64,000 bases of DNA from Saxidomus purpurata (GCA_022818135.1 JAFMSR010000005.1:21702854-21766853), one strand, 5' to 3'. Positions 45,001 to 57,442 are shown, numbered from the stretch's first letter. The notes: a model not told the origin generated them from the letters alone. Numbers and translations are program-made.

Positions 45001-46962
45001 CAGTTTACATGCAAGGCAAGGTCGCTCGTCAGATCAGGATTATGAAAATAACCTCGAAAAGAAACCCTGTTCAGGAAATACATCAGTCGGTAGGTAATAA
45101 TACGCATTTGTACGGTGGCACAGAGGTGACATGTGTATGTTTTTATTTATCTCGTGCGCACGACAAACGAAGTGATTTCTGTCTGCTGATAAGCTATAAC
45201 GTTTTGCTGGGAATGTTACATAAATTGTAGTCAAAGAAAAATTACATATTTAGAAAATTAACAAAGTGATACTAACCAGTGCAACTTGAAGATAATCAAC
45301 TGTTGGATAATTATTGCTTTCAATGAAATATGTGCACGAAAACAACTTTAAGGTACATTCTACATGTAACAAATACAAACAATTTATAAGCTAAAGGTTG
45401 ATAATATAATGGGCATATATAAAGTGCCATTTTCCATCTGTAATCCAGCCTCGGCCGAAACCAAGGGTAAACAACACTAAATCAGTCACTGTAATCTAGG
45501 TGGAAGCATATCAGTGGCCCAGTGGTTAACGCATTGACTTGTAAACCAGGCATCGCAGGTTCAATTCTCCGCTTCTCCACTTACATAACTATTAGTATTT
45601 CGGATTAAACTCAAAACCTAGATCCAATGTATCGGAGCTGCACACCGGGGATGTTAAAGAACCAAACAGTTTCCCTGAAACAGAACGCTTTCTGTATCTT
45701 TCGCTATCCAACGCAACTTTAAATGACTATTTTTTTCTCGAGACGTTGGTCATATGGATTTTCCAGTACCAACAATAAAACACTAAAATACATACATAAT
45801 GAGATCCAGGGAACGGGACGCATTCTGTATCTTGCACTATCCGCCGTTATATGGATTGTCCGGTACCAACAATAACAACTCTAAGATACATACTGAACAT
45901 AGCAAAGTAAAGGACGCACATAATAAAGAGATAAATAATTGCTTTCGTTGAAAAAATATAGTTGAGTTTGATAGCTTTACAAAGTTTTCTTGTTAAGACT
46001 GTACCTCTGTTAGACACTGAACGATTTTAAATAAATTGGCACACAATTTTCGAACATGGAAATTAAGTGCTGTGCGCAAGAACCGTATCCAGACCTTGAT
46101 GGTCACTGTGAGACACCACTTTGGGGGCATTTGTCTCTTCCAAGTATTAGCTCTTGTTTGTTCATAGTGAAAATATAAACCATTTATATATTAGTTCCCT
46201 TTCCCAGTATAAATGCATTAAATGGTAAACAAGCCATAATGAACGGAAAAAAATAAACGTCGCTAAAATCTCATTCTTTGGCTCGAATTTCCAAATTTTC
46301 TTCTTATCATTGGGTTGACATCAATGAAGTTGTGAAAAAATATAACTGAATCTATTTTCGCATAAGAACATTATCTCAATTCTTGCCACTTTTTTGACAA
46401 AAGTTGCGAAGTGTGGGTGTTTTCATGTGAAGTTATTTTTGACAAAAGTCATAAATAGTACTTATCTTAACGTTTTGTACACGAAACCTGTACATATGTA
46501 AATACATTCTTACAGGATTTAACAGTTAAATACCTTATTATCAACATAAAGGATCTTTGTATTGTTATATGTGTACTGTCCCTACTTGTGAACTTAGCTT
46601 TAAATTATTTTAACAATTCCTAATCCAGTGACGAGGAGTACTCGTCTGAAAGTTTTATAACAATCACAAATATCGGTTTTGTCATGTAATGTCTCGTCAC
46701 GTGAAGACAATGAAAATATTCATATTAAGAGCAAATCTAGATAGATGTCAAACGTGACCTTCTTGCTCACGATTCCTCAGGTATTAAAGAATGTAAAGAG
46801 GAAAAACAGATTGTTTTTAACAATTTTAGCAGTACAACCAAAGAGGTGAAAAAGAAATTAAGGTGTGTATGTTTCATTTTTTGTATTTCAGATGAAACTC
46901 TTGACCCGGCAGCACAACACTGGCCAGTATACTGTAATACAGCGATCGAACAACTACCGTGA
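39034..46962 (+). CDS. Gene B: five-CCP / TM / YxxL-tail receptor, paralogue of gene A, 5' end missing
   Basis: Exons 39034-40017 (CCP2-6), 40404-40518 (TM), 44764-45089 (tail), 46892-46962 (C-terminus): 1496 nt, all in phase with no stop. The products align with gene A over their full length. CCP exon lengths differ by 12 nt (984 versus 996), and all CCP cysteines are kept. No lectin, signal-peptide or complete CCP1 exon is found upstream; only a CCP1 remnant (38612-38671) and a decayed lectin fragment at 36 kb. Either gene B is a recently 5'-truncated gene, or it uses an unseen first exon or the upstream exons of gene A (phase 1 fits). The frame-preserving divergence shows it was under coding constraint for some time. 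The first in-frame ATG (39111) lies inside CCP2 and would give no signal peptide. Confidence 0.8.
40404..40518 (+). CDS. Gene B transmembrane exon
   Basis: Acceptor TTGTCTTCAG, then ISPEKRKGKSSNV, a helix starting GLIGGLSTTAIVLFIV, and FLYRR. Two residues longer than the gene A exon, with the same phases (1 in, 2 out). Reading through the donor would give a tail of about a dozen residues. Confidence 0.85.
41049..41215. repeat. Short degenerate tandem repeat (about 32-bp unit, four copies)
   Basis: Units run GGACAATATCCCCTTG...TTTGCAAAGGA with changes (ACGGACATTATCCCC, AGACAATATCCCC, GGACATTAGCCCC, GGACAATATCCC). In intron of gene B; absent from gene A. Confidence 0.7.
44764..45089 (+). CDS. 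Gene B cytoplasmic tail exon with five tyrosine repeats
   Basis: WSRARKESQPSM, then five 16-residue units: YSDL, YTDL, NTDL, YTDL, YTSL, followed by QDYENN. The third unit has Asn for Tyr exactly as in gene A, so that change predates the duplication. Three fewer units than gene A. Donor TCG|GTAGGT as in gene A. Confidence 0.88.
45499..45590 (+). mobile_element. tRNA-derived SINE head (tRNA-Thr-like)
   Basis: A box TGGCCCAGTGG (45515-45525), B box GGTTCAATTCT (45558-45568), partial acceptor pairing (GTGGA/TCCAC) and an anticodon loop CTTGTAA reading TGT. A 5'-truncated version with the B box (GGTTCGATTCC) lies at the matching place in gene A (25046-25090). Confidence 0.65.
46892..46962 (+). 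CDS. Gene B C-terminal exon
   Basis: Encodes DETLDPAAQHWPVYCNTAI and the end, identical to gene A except for one residue, with the same acceptor (TTGTATTTCAG) and stop. Confidence 0.85.
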
Positions 46963-47253
46963 TATTCATTTTAAAGTTCTTGGTTTTGTTTAAGGCATAT
47001 TTTGTCATGCATGCAATTGGTGTGCTTATTTGTACTTTGTTAATGTAAACATGTGACATCAAACAATATTAGATTTGCATTTCATGTATGGCAAAAGAAC
47101 GTTATACGACTAATATGCATTTAACCAGAGAATTGTACTAGCTACTCAACAATTACAATGTCATTATGTTCTGAATATGTTTTAATTTAAAACGCTTCCT
47201 GTCATTTTATGAACAGAAATATATTTGTTTAACATTTATGGAAAATATAATCG

Positions 47254-47259
47254 ATTAAA
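47254..47259 (+). terminator. Gene B poly(A) signal ATTAAA
   Basis: Aligned with AATAAA of gene A; ATTAAA is the commonest natural variant. The same GT-rich downstream sequence follows. Confidence 0.5.
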
Positions 47260-47419
47260 AGTGTTTTTAAAGAAGTGCGGTATGCTTTGCTGATGGGATA
47301 TTTCCCTGTTTTTTAAGAGAAAAAGTCCTTACCACAATATATAAAGATGTAGTTATAATGTATCATTATAAAGGTCTCTTTCTCTCTCATTCTATCTCTC
47401 TGTATCTTTCTCTTTTGAA

Positions 47420-47863
47420 GGGACACTGCGTTTTTCGCTGAGCCTGGTAAGTTCATTGGAAAGGGATGGTAATTTAGCATAATCCAAGGCTTCCAGGACT
47501 CATAGAGCATCTGTAAGAATGACTACCTGTTGACCTCTTTTGACTCTTTCGATGCCTGTTTGATGGCTTCTTCTACTAAATAGTTGGTAACGCACTTGCC
47601 TGCTAGTGTGCAGTCGTGTGCAAGATGACAATACCAGCACCACCATCATGTTCAGCAGATGTAACAGGATTGTCTTTATACAAATGATTCCATGTGTCTG
47701 GCACTGTAGCGCAGATATCGAAGTTTGACAGGTCATACCTCGGTAAATGTGAAAGTTCCGAGTTGCCGATAGGAGTAGTTGGTGGTCTAAGATAAAAACG
47801 TTTGCTTGGAAAAAGATTCCTCTTTCTAGAAGAGTATTTGTTGATTAATATATATAAGAACAT
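47420..47863 (-). mobile_element. Non-LTR retrotransposon relic (RNase H part)
   Basis: Minus-strand segments in two frames read HDGGAGIVI, then CTLAGKCVTNYLVEEAIKQA, then GQQVVILTDAL, VLEALDYAKL and NELTRLSEK. This matches the RNase H domain of Jockey-like elements (TDA..VL.AL; E...LS). Frameshifts and stops are present. Same insertion as 26470-26930, but a different internal part is kept. Confidence 0.6.
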
Positions 47864-49024
47864 AAATATATGCTACATTCTTAAGAAAACATAACATGGA
47901 AAAACACATCTCAGAGTTAATAATGATTTTGATATCAGTATTACATACGTAACAGAATGACGTCTAGAGCTAGAGTCGCTTACTTGAAATCACTGCAAAT
48001 ATCATAGATTGAGGGTCACAGGTTCGAGTCCTGAAACTGACATTTTCTCTTTATTTGAGAAAATTGGCAGGTTTAACAGACGATAGGGATCTAGTACTGG
48101 TTCTTCTCATGAACAGTAGTTACACAAACTTTCCGCCTGTAAAAATGACCAAAATACAGTTTGAACGGGCATAAATTGTTGTCTATCCAACTTTGAGCAG
48201 ATCTCAGTTGAGATCCTTCGGGGCTAAAGTATCAAGAGTATGAATCCAACCCGTTCCCTTTATTAAAATGTTTATATCACCGGACACAAATCCAAAATAT
48301 TTAATTGTGTATCTCATTCGTTAAAGTGACTTGTCACAGTTGAGCTAAATCTAAATTTTAAAGGATTTGTGTTTAAATATGAAGCATGTGTTTATTCATA
48401 CGTTGCGTTTGTCCAACTAACTGAATGCTATTTTTTACATGTAATAAGGTGGATAACAGCTTATGATGAACAATTCATACAGGTTTAGACACAAATCGTG
48501 AGATTAAACAATGTAAGAACAATGACTTTTCTGAATAATATTAAGGTGTCCTCTGGCTATCTGAATATATTGCATATTTAGACAGAATAAAACCAAAAAT
48601 CACACATACGAGGGGGTGTTTTTGCATACCAGATCGGGATACCAGTGCTGGAAAATATCATCTTACACCCCTTCTAAATAGGCAATGAAACAAAGGGACT
48701 AGGCACGTCTGGTTTTTATAATATAGTACATATAGACTATATTATACTATGTAAAAAGAATTGAATGTGCCTCCCTCCTTGCAATAAACCTATCATCATG
48801 AACATCTGTATATGGTAGCTAACTTCAACATTTGTGCGATACAAATTATCTTAGTATGCAACACAATGCGTGCGTGCGTGTCTTAGTGTGTGTGTTTTTC
48901 TTTCTATGCCGCATACTTGTTTCATTTCGTCTATGCATTTCGTACCACCTAACAAGAATAATCTACATTTGCAACGAGATCCTAATATCGCGAGAATAAC
49001 TATATGTTTTCGGATTCTAGACTT
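47845..49024. repeat. Segmental duplication, unit 2 part 2
   Basis: Counterpart of 28200-29825, slightly shorter. Contains the tRNA-like relic at 47955-48042 and the GCATACCAGATCGGGATACC repeat at 48624. No gene. Confidence 0.8.
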
Positions 49025-49092
49025 TCCCTTTAACAAGGCTAACGCCTGATATGACATTTTACGTTATTTCATTCCAGATAGATTATTTTCAG

Positions 49093-49505
49093 TTCTAAAG
49101 CAGTACCGATGTAACGTCGTTTCTGATTGGTTACGTCGTTTAAATTTGCGAGTATTAAATAACGTATATAATTATAGTCGCAAAAATCGGCGTTTTAATT
49201 ATACACATTCTGCGTTAGAAAAGTGTTAACTTATTAATGAGTTTGACATTTGCGACCGCATATACTGTTTTAATGGTCGCAAACAGTTTTAACAGCTCCG
49301 GCTAACGCTGTCGCCGTTAAAGTATGTGCGACCATTAAAAACCGTTTCTAACGCACTAACAACGTAACGTCCTTTCTGATTGGCTACGTCATTTAAATTT
49401 GCGACTATTAAATAACGTATATATAGTCGCAAAAATCGAACGGCGTTTTAATTATTGCATTGAAACATATTCTGCGTTAGAAAAGGTTTAAACTATTTTG
49501 TGATT
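49093..49505. mobile_element. Two TTGCGAC-family MITE copies in tandem
   Basis: Copy one 49093-49344 (left terminus plus core) is followed immediately by a second left terminus, TTTCTAACGCACTAACAACG, from 49345. Both contain TTGCGA...TCGCAA hairpins. They mark the left border of a 6.2-kb segment found only in unit 2. Confidence 0.7.
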
Positions 49506-49804
49506 TTGACATTTGTTCCCGTTTATGCTCTAATTCAGTTCCCTCAAACGAGCATAAATCATTTATAACCTATATTTTCGCTACCATGTGTCTTCCTTAA
49601 ACCATTACCTATATACCATACTTTCATTATGGATTAATAAAAACAAAACACTTATTTCAAGGGATGAGGCCCGTCAGCCAACTGTCGAAACATAAAGAAC
49701 GGGGAAAAAGTAAACAGTGTATACTGATTCATGTATAAATGCCTTGATAGGCAAAAGCCATACATTAGGCGTATCATCTTTTGATTAAAGCTTATATCAA
49801 AACG

Positions 49805-52800
49805 ATTCAGCATGACAAACGGGGCCACGTGATCCTCTTTTCTCTAATTATTTTCTTTATCTCTCTTTTTCAAACTATAAATAACCCATCACATCAGTAT
49901 TAAAGTTCAATATAATAACATGAGCGTGGCAAACGGGGCCACTTTCTCTTCACAAGGCAAACAGGGCCTCTTTTCTCTATTTTTTGTTTGTTTTTGTTTA
50001 CTTTATTACAAACATATCAATAATACATATAATTAATTTCATAAATAAAATCGGGACTATCTGCTCATCTTTTCTCTCTTATACTTTAAATAAAGCTCAT
50101 AATATGGCAAACGGGGCCTCTTTCTCTCTAACACTATCATGCTAAACAATGAATAATCGACCATATCATAATTAAAGTTCAATATAATAACATGAGCGTG
50201 GCAAACGGGGCCACTTTCTCCTCACAAGGCAAACGGGGCCTTTTTACTGTGTTTTTTTTTATTATTATATATATATATCTAATATTATTACTATATTAAC
50301 AATATATAATTATTTTCATAAATAATATTTCAATATCAAAAACCGGAGTCATCTGCTCATCTTATCTCTCTTATACTCTCAATAATGCTCATGAGGCAAT
50401 CAAGGTCTCTTATGTCTCTTGTACTATCAATAATGTTGATGAAAAGGCAAACGGGGCCTCTTTCCTCTTATGCTATCAATAATACTTATGACAAGGCAAA
50501 AAATGCATCCTTTCTCTTAAAACTATCAATAATGCTCAGGACGAATCATACAGGGCATCTTTTCTCTCTTTTACTATCAATAATGCTCATAACAAGGCAA
50601 ATAGGGCCTTTTCTCTGTCTTATACTATACGGAATGCTTATGAGGCAAACAGAGGCCTCTTCATTCTCTAGTGCTATCAATAATGCCCATGACTAGGCAA
50701 GCAGGGCCTCTTTTCTATGTTATACTATCAATAATGCAGACTGTCTATTTTCTCTCATTTACTAAAAATAATGCTCATGACAAGGCAAATGGGGCCTCCT
50801 TTCTCTTATATTATCAAAAATGCTCATGACAAGGCAGATGGGGCCTCCTCTCTCTCTCTTATACTATTAGGATTCCTTATGAGGCAAACAGGGCCTCTTA
50901 AGTCTCTTGTACTATCAATAATGCTCATGACGAGGCAAACTGGGCCTCTTTTCTCTCTTAAACTATCAATAATGCTCGTGACAAGGAAAATGGGGCCTCA
51001 ACAGTAATGCTTATGAGGCAAACAGGGCCTCTTTAGTTTCTTGTGCTATCAATAATTCTTATCAGGCATACAGAGCCTCTTTAGTCTCTTGTGCTATCAA
51101 TAATGCTTATCAGGAAAACAGGGCCTCTTTAGTCTCTTGTGCTAACAATAATGCTTATGAGGCAAACAGGGTCTCTTTAGTTTCTTGTGCTATCAATAAT
51201 GCTTATGAGGCAAACAGGGCCTCTTTAGTCTCTTGTGCTATCAATAATGCTTATCAAGCAAACAGGGCCTCTTTAGTCTCTTGTGCTATCAATAATGCTT
51301 ATGAGGCAAACAGGGCCTCTTTAGTCTCATGTGCTATCAATAATGCTTATCAGGCAAACAGGGCCTCTTTAGTCTCTTGTGCTATCAATAATGCTTATGA
51401 GGCAAACAGGGCCTCTTTAGTCTCATGTGCTATCAATAATGCTTATCAGGAAAACAGAGCCTCTTTAGTCTCTTGTGCTAACAATAATGCTTTTGAGGCA
51501 AACAGGGTCTCCTTAGTCTCTTGTGCTATCAATAATGCTTATGAGGCAAACAGGGTCTCTTTAGTTTCTTGTGCTATCAATAATGCTTATGAGGCAAACA
51601 GGGTCTCCTTAGTCTCTTGTGCTATCAATAATGCTTATGAGGCAAACAGGGTCTCTTAAGTCTCTTGTACTATCAATAATGCTCATGACGAGGCAAACTG
51701 GGCCTCTTTTCTCTCTTAAACTATCAATAATGCTCGTGACAAGGAAAATGGGGCCTCAACAGTAATGCTTATGAGGCAAACAGGGCCTCTTTAGTTTCTT
51801 GTGCTATCAATAATTCTTATCAGGCATACAGAGCCTCTTTAGTCTCTTGTGCTATCAATAATGCTTATCAGGAAAACAGGGCCTCTTTAGTCTCTTGTGC
51901 TAACAATAATGCTTATGAGGCAAACAGGGTCTCTTTAGTTTCTTGTGCTATCAATAATGCTTATGAGGCAAACAGGGCCTCTTTAGTCTCTTGTGCTATC
52001 AATAATGCTTATCAAGCAAACAGGGCCTCTTTAGTCTCTTGTGCTATCAATAATGCTTATGAGGCAAACAGGGCCTCTTTAGTCTCATGTGCTATCAATA
52101 ATGCTTATCAGGAAAACAGGGCCTCTTTAGTCTCTTGTGCTATCAATAATGCTTATGAGGCAAACAGGGCCTCTTTAGTCTCATGTGCTATCAATAATGC
52201 TTATCAGGAAAACAGAGCCTCTTTAGTCTCTTGTGCTAACAATAATGCTTATGAGGCAAACAGAGTCTCCTTAGTCTCATGTGCTATCAATAATGCTTAT
52301 GAGGCAAACAGGGTCTCTTTAGTTTCTTGTGCTATCAATAATGCTTATGAGGCAAACAGGGTCTCCTTAGTCTCTTGTGCTATCAATAATGCTTATGAGG
52401 CAAACAGGGTCTCTTTAAGTTCTTGTGCTATCAATAATGCTTATCAGGCAAACAGGGCCTCCTTAGTCTCTTGTGCTATCAATAATGCTTATGAGGCAAA
52501 CAGGGTCTCTTTAGTTTCTTGTGCTATCAATAATGCTTATGAGGCAAACAGGGCCTCTTTAGTCTCATGTGCTATCGATAATGCTTATCAGGAAAACAGG
52601 GCCTCTTTAGTCTCTTGTGCTATCAATAATGCTTATAAGGCAAACAGGGCCTCTTTAGTCTCTTGTGCTATCAATAATGCTTATCAGGAAAACAGGGCCT
52701 CTTTAGTCTCTTGTGCTATCAATAATGCTTATGAGGCAAGCAGGGCCTCTTTAGTCTCATGTGCTATCAGTAATGCTTTATCAGGCAAACAGGGTCTTAT

Positions 52801-53060
52801 TGTCTCTTATACTATAAATAATGCTCATGACAAGGCAAATGGGCCATCCTTTCACTGATACTATCACAAACGCGCATCAAAAGGCAAATGGGGCCTCTTT
52901 TCTTATACTATCAAGATTGATCATGAGGCAAACAGGGCCTCTTTAGTTTCTTTTATTAACAATAATGCTCATGACGAGGCAAACTGGGCCTCTTTTCTCT
53001 AATATACCATCAATAATGCTCATGATGAGGCAAACAGTGCCTCTTTTCTCTCATACTATA
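49805..53060. repeat. Minisatellite array, 48-bp units with 758-bp higher-order period
   Basis: The flanking parts (49805-51000 and 52790-53060) are heterogeneous, built on GGCAAACGGGGCC and CTATCAATAATGCTCATGA. The core (51005-52790) has about 35 units of 48 bp, with phrases TTTAGTCTCTTGTGCTATCA and ATAATGCTTATGAGGCAAAC. The block starting at 50902 recurs at 51660 (offset 758 bp) with unit variants in the same order. There are no CRISPR-like unique spacers. One forward frame is free of stops across the core, but it has no ATG; coding is not claimed. Confidence 0.92.
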
Positions 53061-55010
53061 AATAATCCGTCATTTCATAATTATAGCTCAATATTTATGA
53101 TATTATAGCACATCTTTCATGTTCTACTTTTAAACAAAATGCTGATGATTCCCATCTCAGAATTACAGAGACGCCATTGTTTTGCAAAAAATCAAACAAA
53201 AGTTACTATGTAACTTTTACTGAAGCATTACCAGCGTCAAACCGGTGTTCCATACGCCTTAAGAATTATAAAACACAATTTGGCTATTTTATAAGATGCA
53301 TAATATAATCAGTGAAGCCGGAATGAAGCGTGCATTCTTGCTACTGCATCAATTAGTCATTGTTCCAGGCATAACGGCAATCAAGGATTGTGATTACACG
53401 AGCACAGGGGCTGTAATGACGTCTTAACATAACTTTATCAAAACACCAAATAAAAGATCGATCCTCTGCAACTATAAACACCTTTCTTAACAACAGTATA
53501 GATCTACATGTTCATGATTTGATGTCCTCGCAGTACATTGGTAAAACAATTACCTTCACCTGTCAAAAGTAACATTTAAAAGGAGAGTCTGAACGCATTA
53601 CCAAAGTTCTGTATACAAATGTAGTTCAAATATATTGTCATGCAGAAAACTGCATTGACAACACTTGGTATATGTAAACAAGTGTTAAACAAAAATGTAA
53701 ACAGTTTCGCTGTATAAAGAAACAACTTCATTTGTCTTTCTACAATCCTACGATTTGTTGTAACTGCATTTTTTCTTTAGTACGCTTTTAACGCGACTCA
53801 AAAAATCACGCAAATAAACGAAGTCGTAAAGTACATAAACTTTATGTCTCTTATCACACAAGTTTTCGAACTTATGTATTTGTTTTTAAAAGAAGGTTGC
53901 ACGTGCTTCTTGTTTTCTCAATATTTCTGACGAATCCTTTTCTCAAACCTTGTTCAGTGTTCTTGATCTGAATCTTTGAAAATTAAATACATTACCCAGT
54001 AATAAATAGATTCTAATATTGACACGATTGTCATAAAAATCACACCACAAAGTGTTCACACACGACACTTTGATCACTACGACTTAATCAACATTTACCT
54101 CTCATAATACTGGTATGGACCAAGAACATTTTCATTTGATATATAAATAGTATCTGTTTCAACGTAACTATTCTCTTTTTGAAACTGAAAAAGCTGCAGC
54201 AAGTATATAACGTCATTAAATTTTGAACAACGCATGTGTAAAACACAACATCCATTCCAATCCTGAAGTAATTGAAATCAAGCAAACTATACTTATCTCT
54301 TTTCCAAGCATTATTATCTGTGTACACGTGACAGAGAACCACGGAAAACATGCATAACGCTACCAACTGCTCGAGAAACGGGATATATCGATATTCTTTT
54401 TGTCGATTTAACGTGACCACACGTTGCTGAAATCGCTCTAAATGTTGTAACCTGCAGATATAGTTAAACAAAACTTTCATTAAACTCTTACATGAAACGT
54501 ATATTACCAAACTTATGTTTATCGTAATGATACATAGTCAATTTCCGTGAAAATCATGCAGACATTGTACTTATTTTATTTGTTTACCTGTCCGTTGCAC
54601 ACCTCGTCCCGATCATGAAAAAATCGTGAAATATAACTTGTACCTTTCTGTATCAAATATTGAATTATTGTATCCGATATTCAAAGTGAATCATTCAATT
54701 TCTCCATAAGCTTTCCTTCCATGAAATATACGTGTATCTTGTTAAAGCAAGTACACAACAAATTAAAGCAAAATCTGTAACTATCTGATATTGTACTTAT
54801 CTAATATACGCATGTCTTCAATTCTGCTCTGTATTTTGTCTGAAATGTTGACATCTTGACAATTTAATGCACCAAACACATCCAATTTGAGTGTAAACGA
54901 TCTGGCGACGAAACCTCGAATGGCTCTTCAATACCCATTACACACTAAATCAACTACCATCACGTGATTCTTTTCCCGCCTGCTATGCACGAGTACATTC
55001 TTAAGGTAGC
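53061..55010. other. Unit 2-specific intergenic region without a recognised gene
   Basis: AT-rich. The longest ORF is on the minus strand (54088-54510, 140 codons), leucine-, phenylalanine- and cysteine-rich, with no domain I recognise and no supporting paralogue in the window. It may be chance. Confidence 0.4.
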
Positions 55011-55013
55011 TCC

Positions 55014-55212
55014 AACCCGCTAATAAATTTATATATACAGTTGTAATGGTCGCAAGCAGTTTTAACAGCTCCGGCTAGCGCCGTCGCCGTTAAAATTATT
55101 TGCAACCATTAAAAACAAGTCGTATATACAGTCTCAAATTTCAAAATTACAAAACGGCTATTCCTATAATATACAGTCGCAAATATCAAAATTACAAAAC
55201 AGTTAATCATAT
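55014..55212. mobile_element. TTGCGAC-family MITE core, truncated
   Basis: Contains GGTCGCAAGCAGTTTTAACA, GCGCCGTCGCCGTTAA and a duplicated ATACAGTCGCAAATATCAAA. No terminal repeats. Forms the right border of the unit 2-specific insert. Confidence 0.6.
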
Positions 55213-57442
55213 ATTTCATGAATAGTGAGAGCGATTCAGAAGGAATATACACATCATAATAGATACATGTAATAGTTAAATGAATGTTTAGGAATTTAAA
55301 AGAGGCGGACGTCTGTTCAAATGGCGATTTTAGAAAGAATCAGATAATTTCATAGTGCTTCTTTCTATCCCCGTGGTTGATTCCACCAGAGCGATTAATC
55401 TAAGAAGTATAAGAACTTGTTTCGCAATCGAGAGTAAACATATTGGTATGAATCAAGGCGAAAATTGAAGACAGCATGCGTATCGTATGTTGAAAATGAC
55501 TTGAGTGATGTCCGTCTTTGTCGGCAGCCAGAAAAATAACGAGGAAACAGAAATGATAACCAACATTAGATGGGACAACTGTGACTTTGCCTGCATGTTA
55601 TCTTCTCTTATTGATACAGTGATGTATGTATATTGAGAAGAAGCAGCGAGTGCAGTCTGAGTTCTAATATAGTACCGCGATACGAGAGGATTCCACCCTA
55701 AAGATAAATCATTAAATAACATTACCTGCGGAAGCCCTGGAGCAACATTATAAATAGTTAAAAATGAATCACAATCTACAAACAATAATTAGTTAATTAG
55801 GAGAAATAAGTTACAACTTCTAAAAATAATAACTGTCCCCTAGGGCTTCCGTAAATACGTAAGTTTACTGATTTAAATCACTCATTTATTCAGGAGATTA
55901 AAAGCCAGAAAATACTTTTTCAATCGGAAATTTTCTGAACATATACCATACCCTGAAAAATATAAAATCTTTGACGAGTACGTCTTTGTTCATGTACTAA
56001 GTATGCAGTAATTTTATATTTCCCTTTTTTTAAAATAAAGACTGCTTGCTTAGTGAGAGAGAAATATTAATATTCATGTTAAACATATTTCCACTTTCAA
56101 CGAGTTACATATGCTTACACTAGGCAAAACACTCATTGTGTCTCCAAATATGCGATTGTTACATTGCTTGGTCTTCGTTTATACATATTGAAAGTATTTA
56201 TTAAAGGAATTGCATGTCGTGGTTAATCTGAAATATAACAGGATGCTCATCCATAGACAATTCCGTAAACACAAGGAAGTCCGGATTCTTGTTACATGCA
56301 TTTTTATGATAATCTAATGTGGCAACGTAAATTAATTAGACCTGGTTTTTACCTTATACATTCCACAATTACCGGGCTTGTAAGCCATGAACTGAATTAA
56401 TACCGATGCAGCAATTAGAGACCAGTTAAACAATCAAAGCAGCCGAAAATAGCAGAGGTGATACAACATGAAGAAGACGAAAGGTTTAGACTACCAAAAG
56501 CAAATATAGTTATTATTTCAGCACAATTTGACATTCGTATACAACAAAATAAAACTTGCAGAGCCAATGCTTGCAACTAGGCCTAAGACTTTAGCCTACA
56601 TGGAGCTCAGCGCCGGTGCCCAACCAGAATCCGAGATAGATTAGTTAAGTACTTTAAATGTATACATGTATCATGTTTTTATTATTTTATCAAATTTCAG
56701 CGAAAACCTCAACATCCAATTATATTCTCTTTTTTTTTCCTCGTTTGTACACAGAGCATAAAGCATCCTTCTGATAACACCAGGAAGTCCTTCAGTATCT
56801 GCTGTTTTTATTTGTTTTAATGAGATGACTCCTCGAAATTTGTCATTTGTTAGATACAGTGGTATGAGAAGATACCTAAATAATAGAGACGATCAAAGGG
56901 ATTATACACGTTAAAGTCTGGTGAGTGTGTAATATATTTAAAAGTCTTTTCGCTCAAATTAATATGATTATTTTTGTGAAAGAAAAAAAAGGAATTAAAC
57001 ATACGGTTGGCAAAAAAATCACTTCTTGCTTTTATTTGAACTGTAAGAGCAAGGATGACCAGCATCCATTCAAAACAAAATTATGGCAAGCCACTCGTTC
57101 GGCCTATCAAGCTCTACACTGTTAATACAATGTAATAGATATTTTCGAAATTTCATAACACTTTGCGTTTATGTTTTGCGCATATTTCTTACAATAAGGT
57201 CACACGATGCATGCTCTTCTCTTGAATCAAAGCAACTTAACAAACTATAAAGGGAAACAGAAATAAACAATAATATCCGTAACACCAACTCTTGCCTTTT
57301 CGGATGAAAAGCACAAAACTTCTGTTCTTGCAAATAAAAACGTAAGATTTAGTTTAGCCTGGCCACCAGGCGAGATGATAGGATATTTTCATTATTCAAG
57401 CAGAATATTTTCTGGCCCATATCTACTGATAGGGCTTGATCA
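55213..57442. repeat. Segmental duplication, unit 2 part 3
   Basis: Counterpart of 29830-32060, beginning TATATTTCATGAATAGTGAG. Includes the inverted-repeat element at 55739-55851. No gene. Confidence 0.85.

Larger units (their letters stand above)
42856..47415. repeat. Segmental duplication, gene B side
   Basis: Counterpart of 22668-26400. It carries its own roughly 630-bp insert just before the tail exon (44015-44655), part of which (44145-44360) matches 37016-37280 of block Z. Confidence 0.85.

Noticed and set aside
50385..51007. Forward ORFs of 103 and 78 codons in the minisatellite flank
   Set aside because: They arise from repeat units and change frame from unit to unit.
49805..53060. 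CRISPR array
   Set aside because: Direct repeats lack unique spacers, units are tandem and the genome is eukaryotic; it is a minisatellite.
54088..54510. Minus-strand 140-codon ORF
   Set aside because: Longest non-repeat ORF outside the genes, but no domain, no paralogue, biased composition and no clear splice context; mentioned only in the region note.
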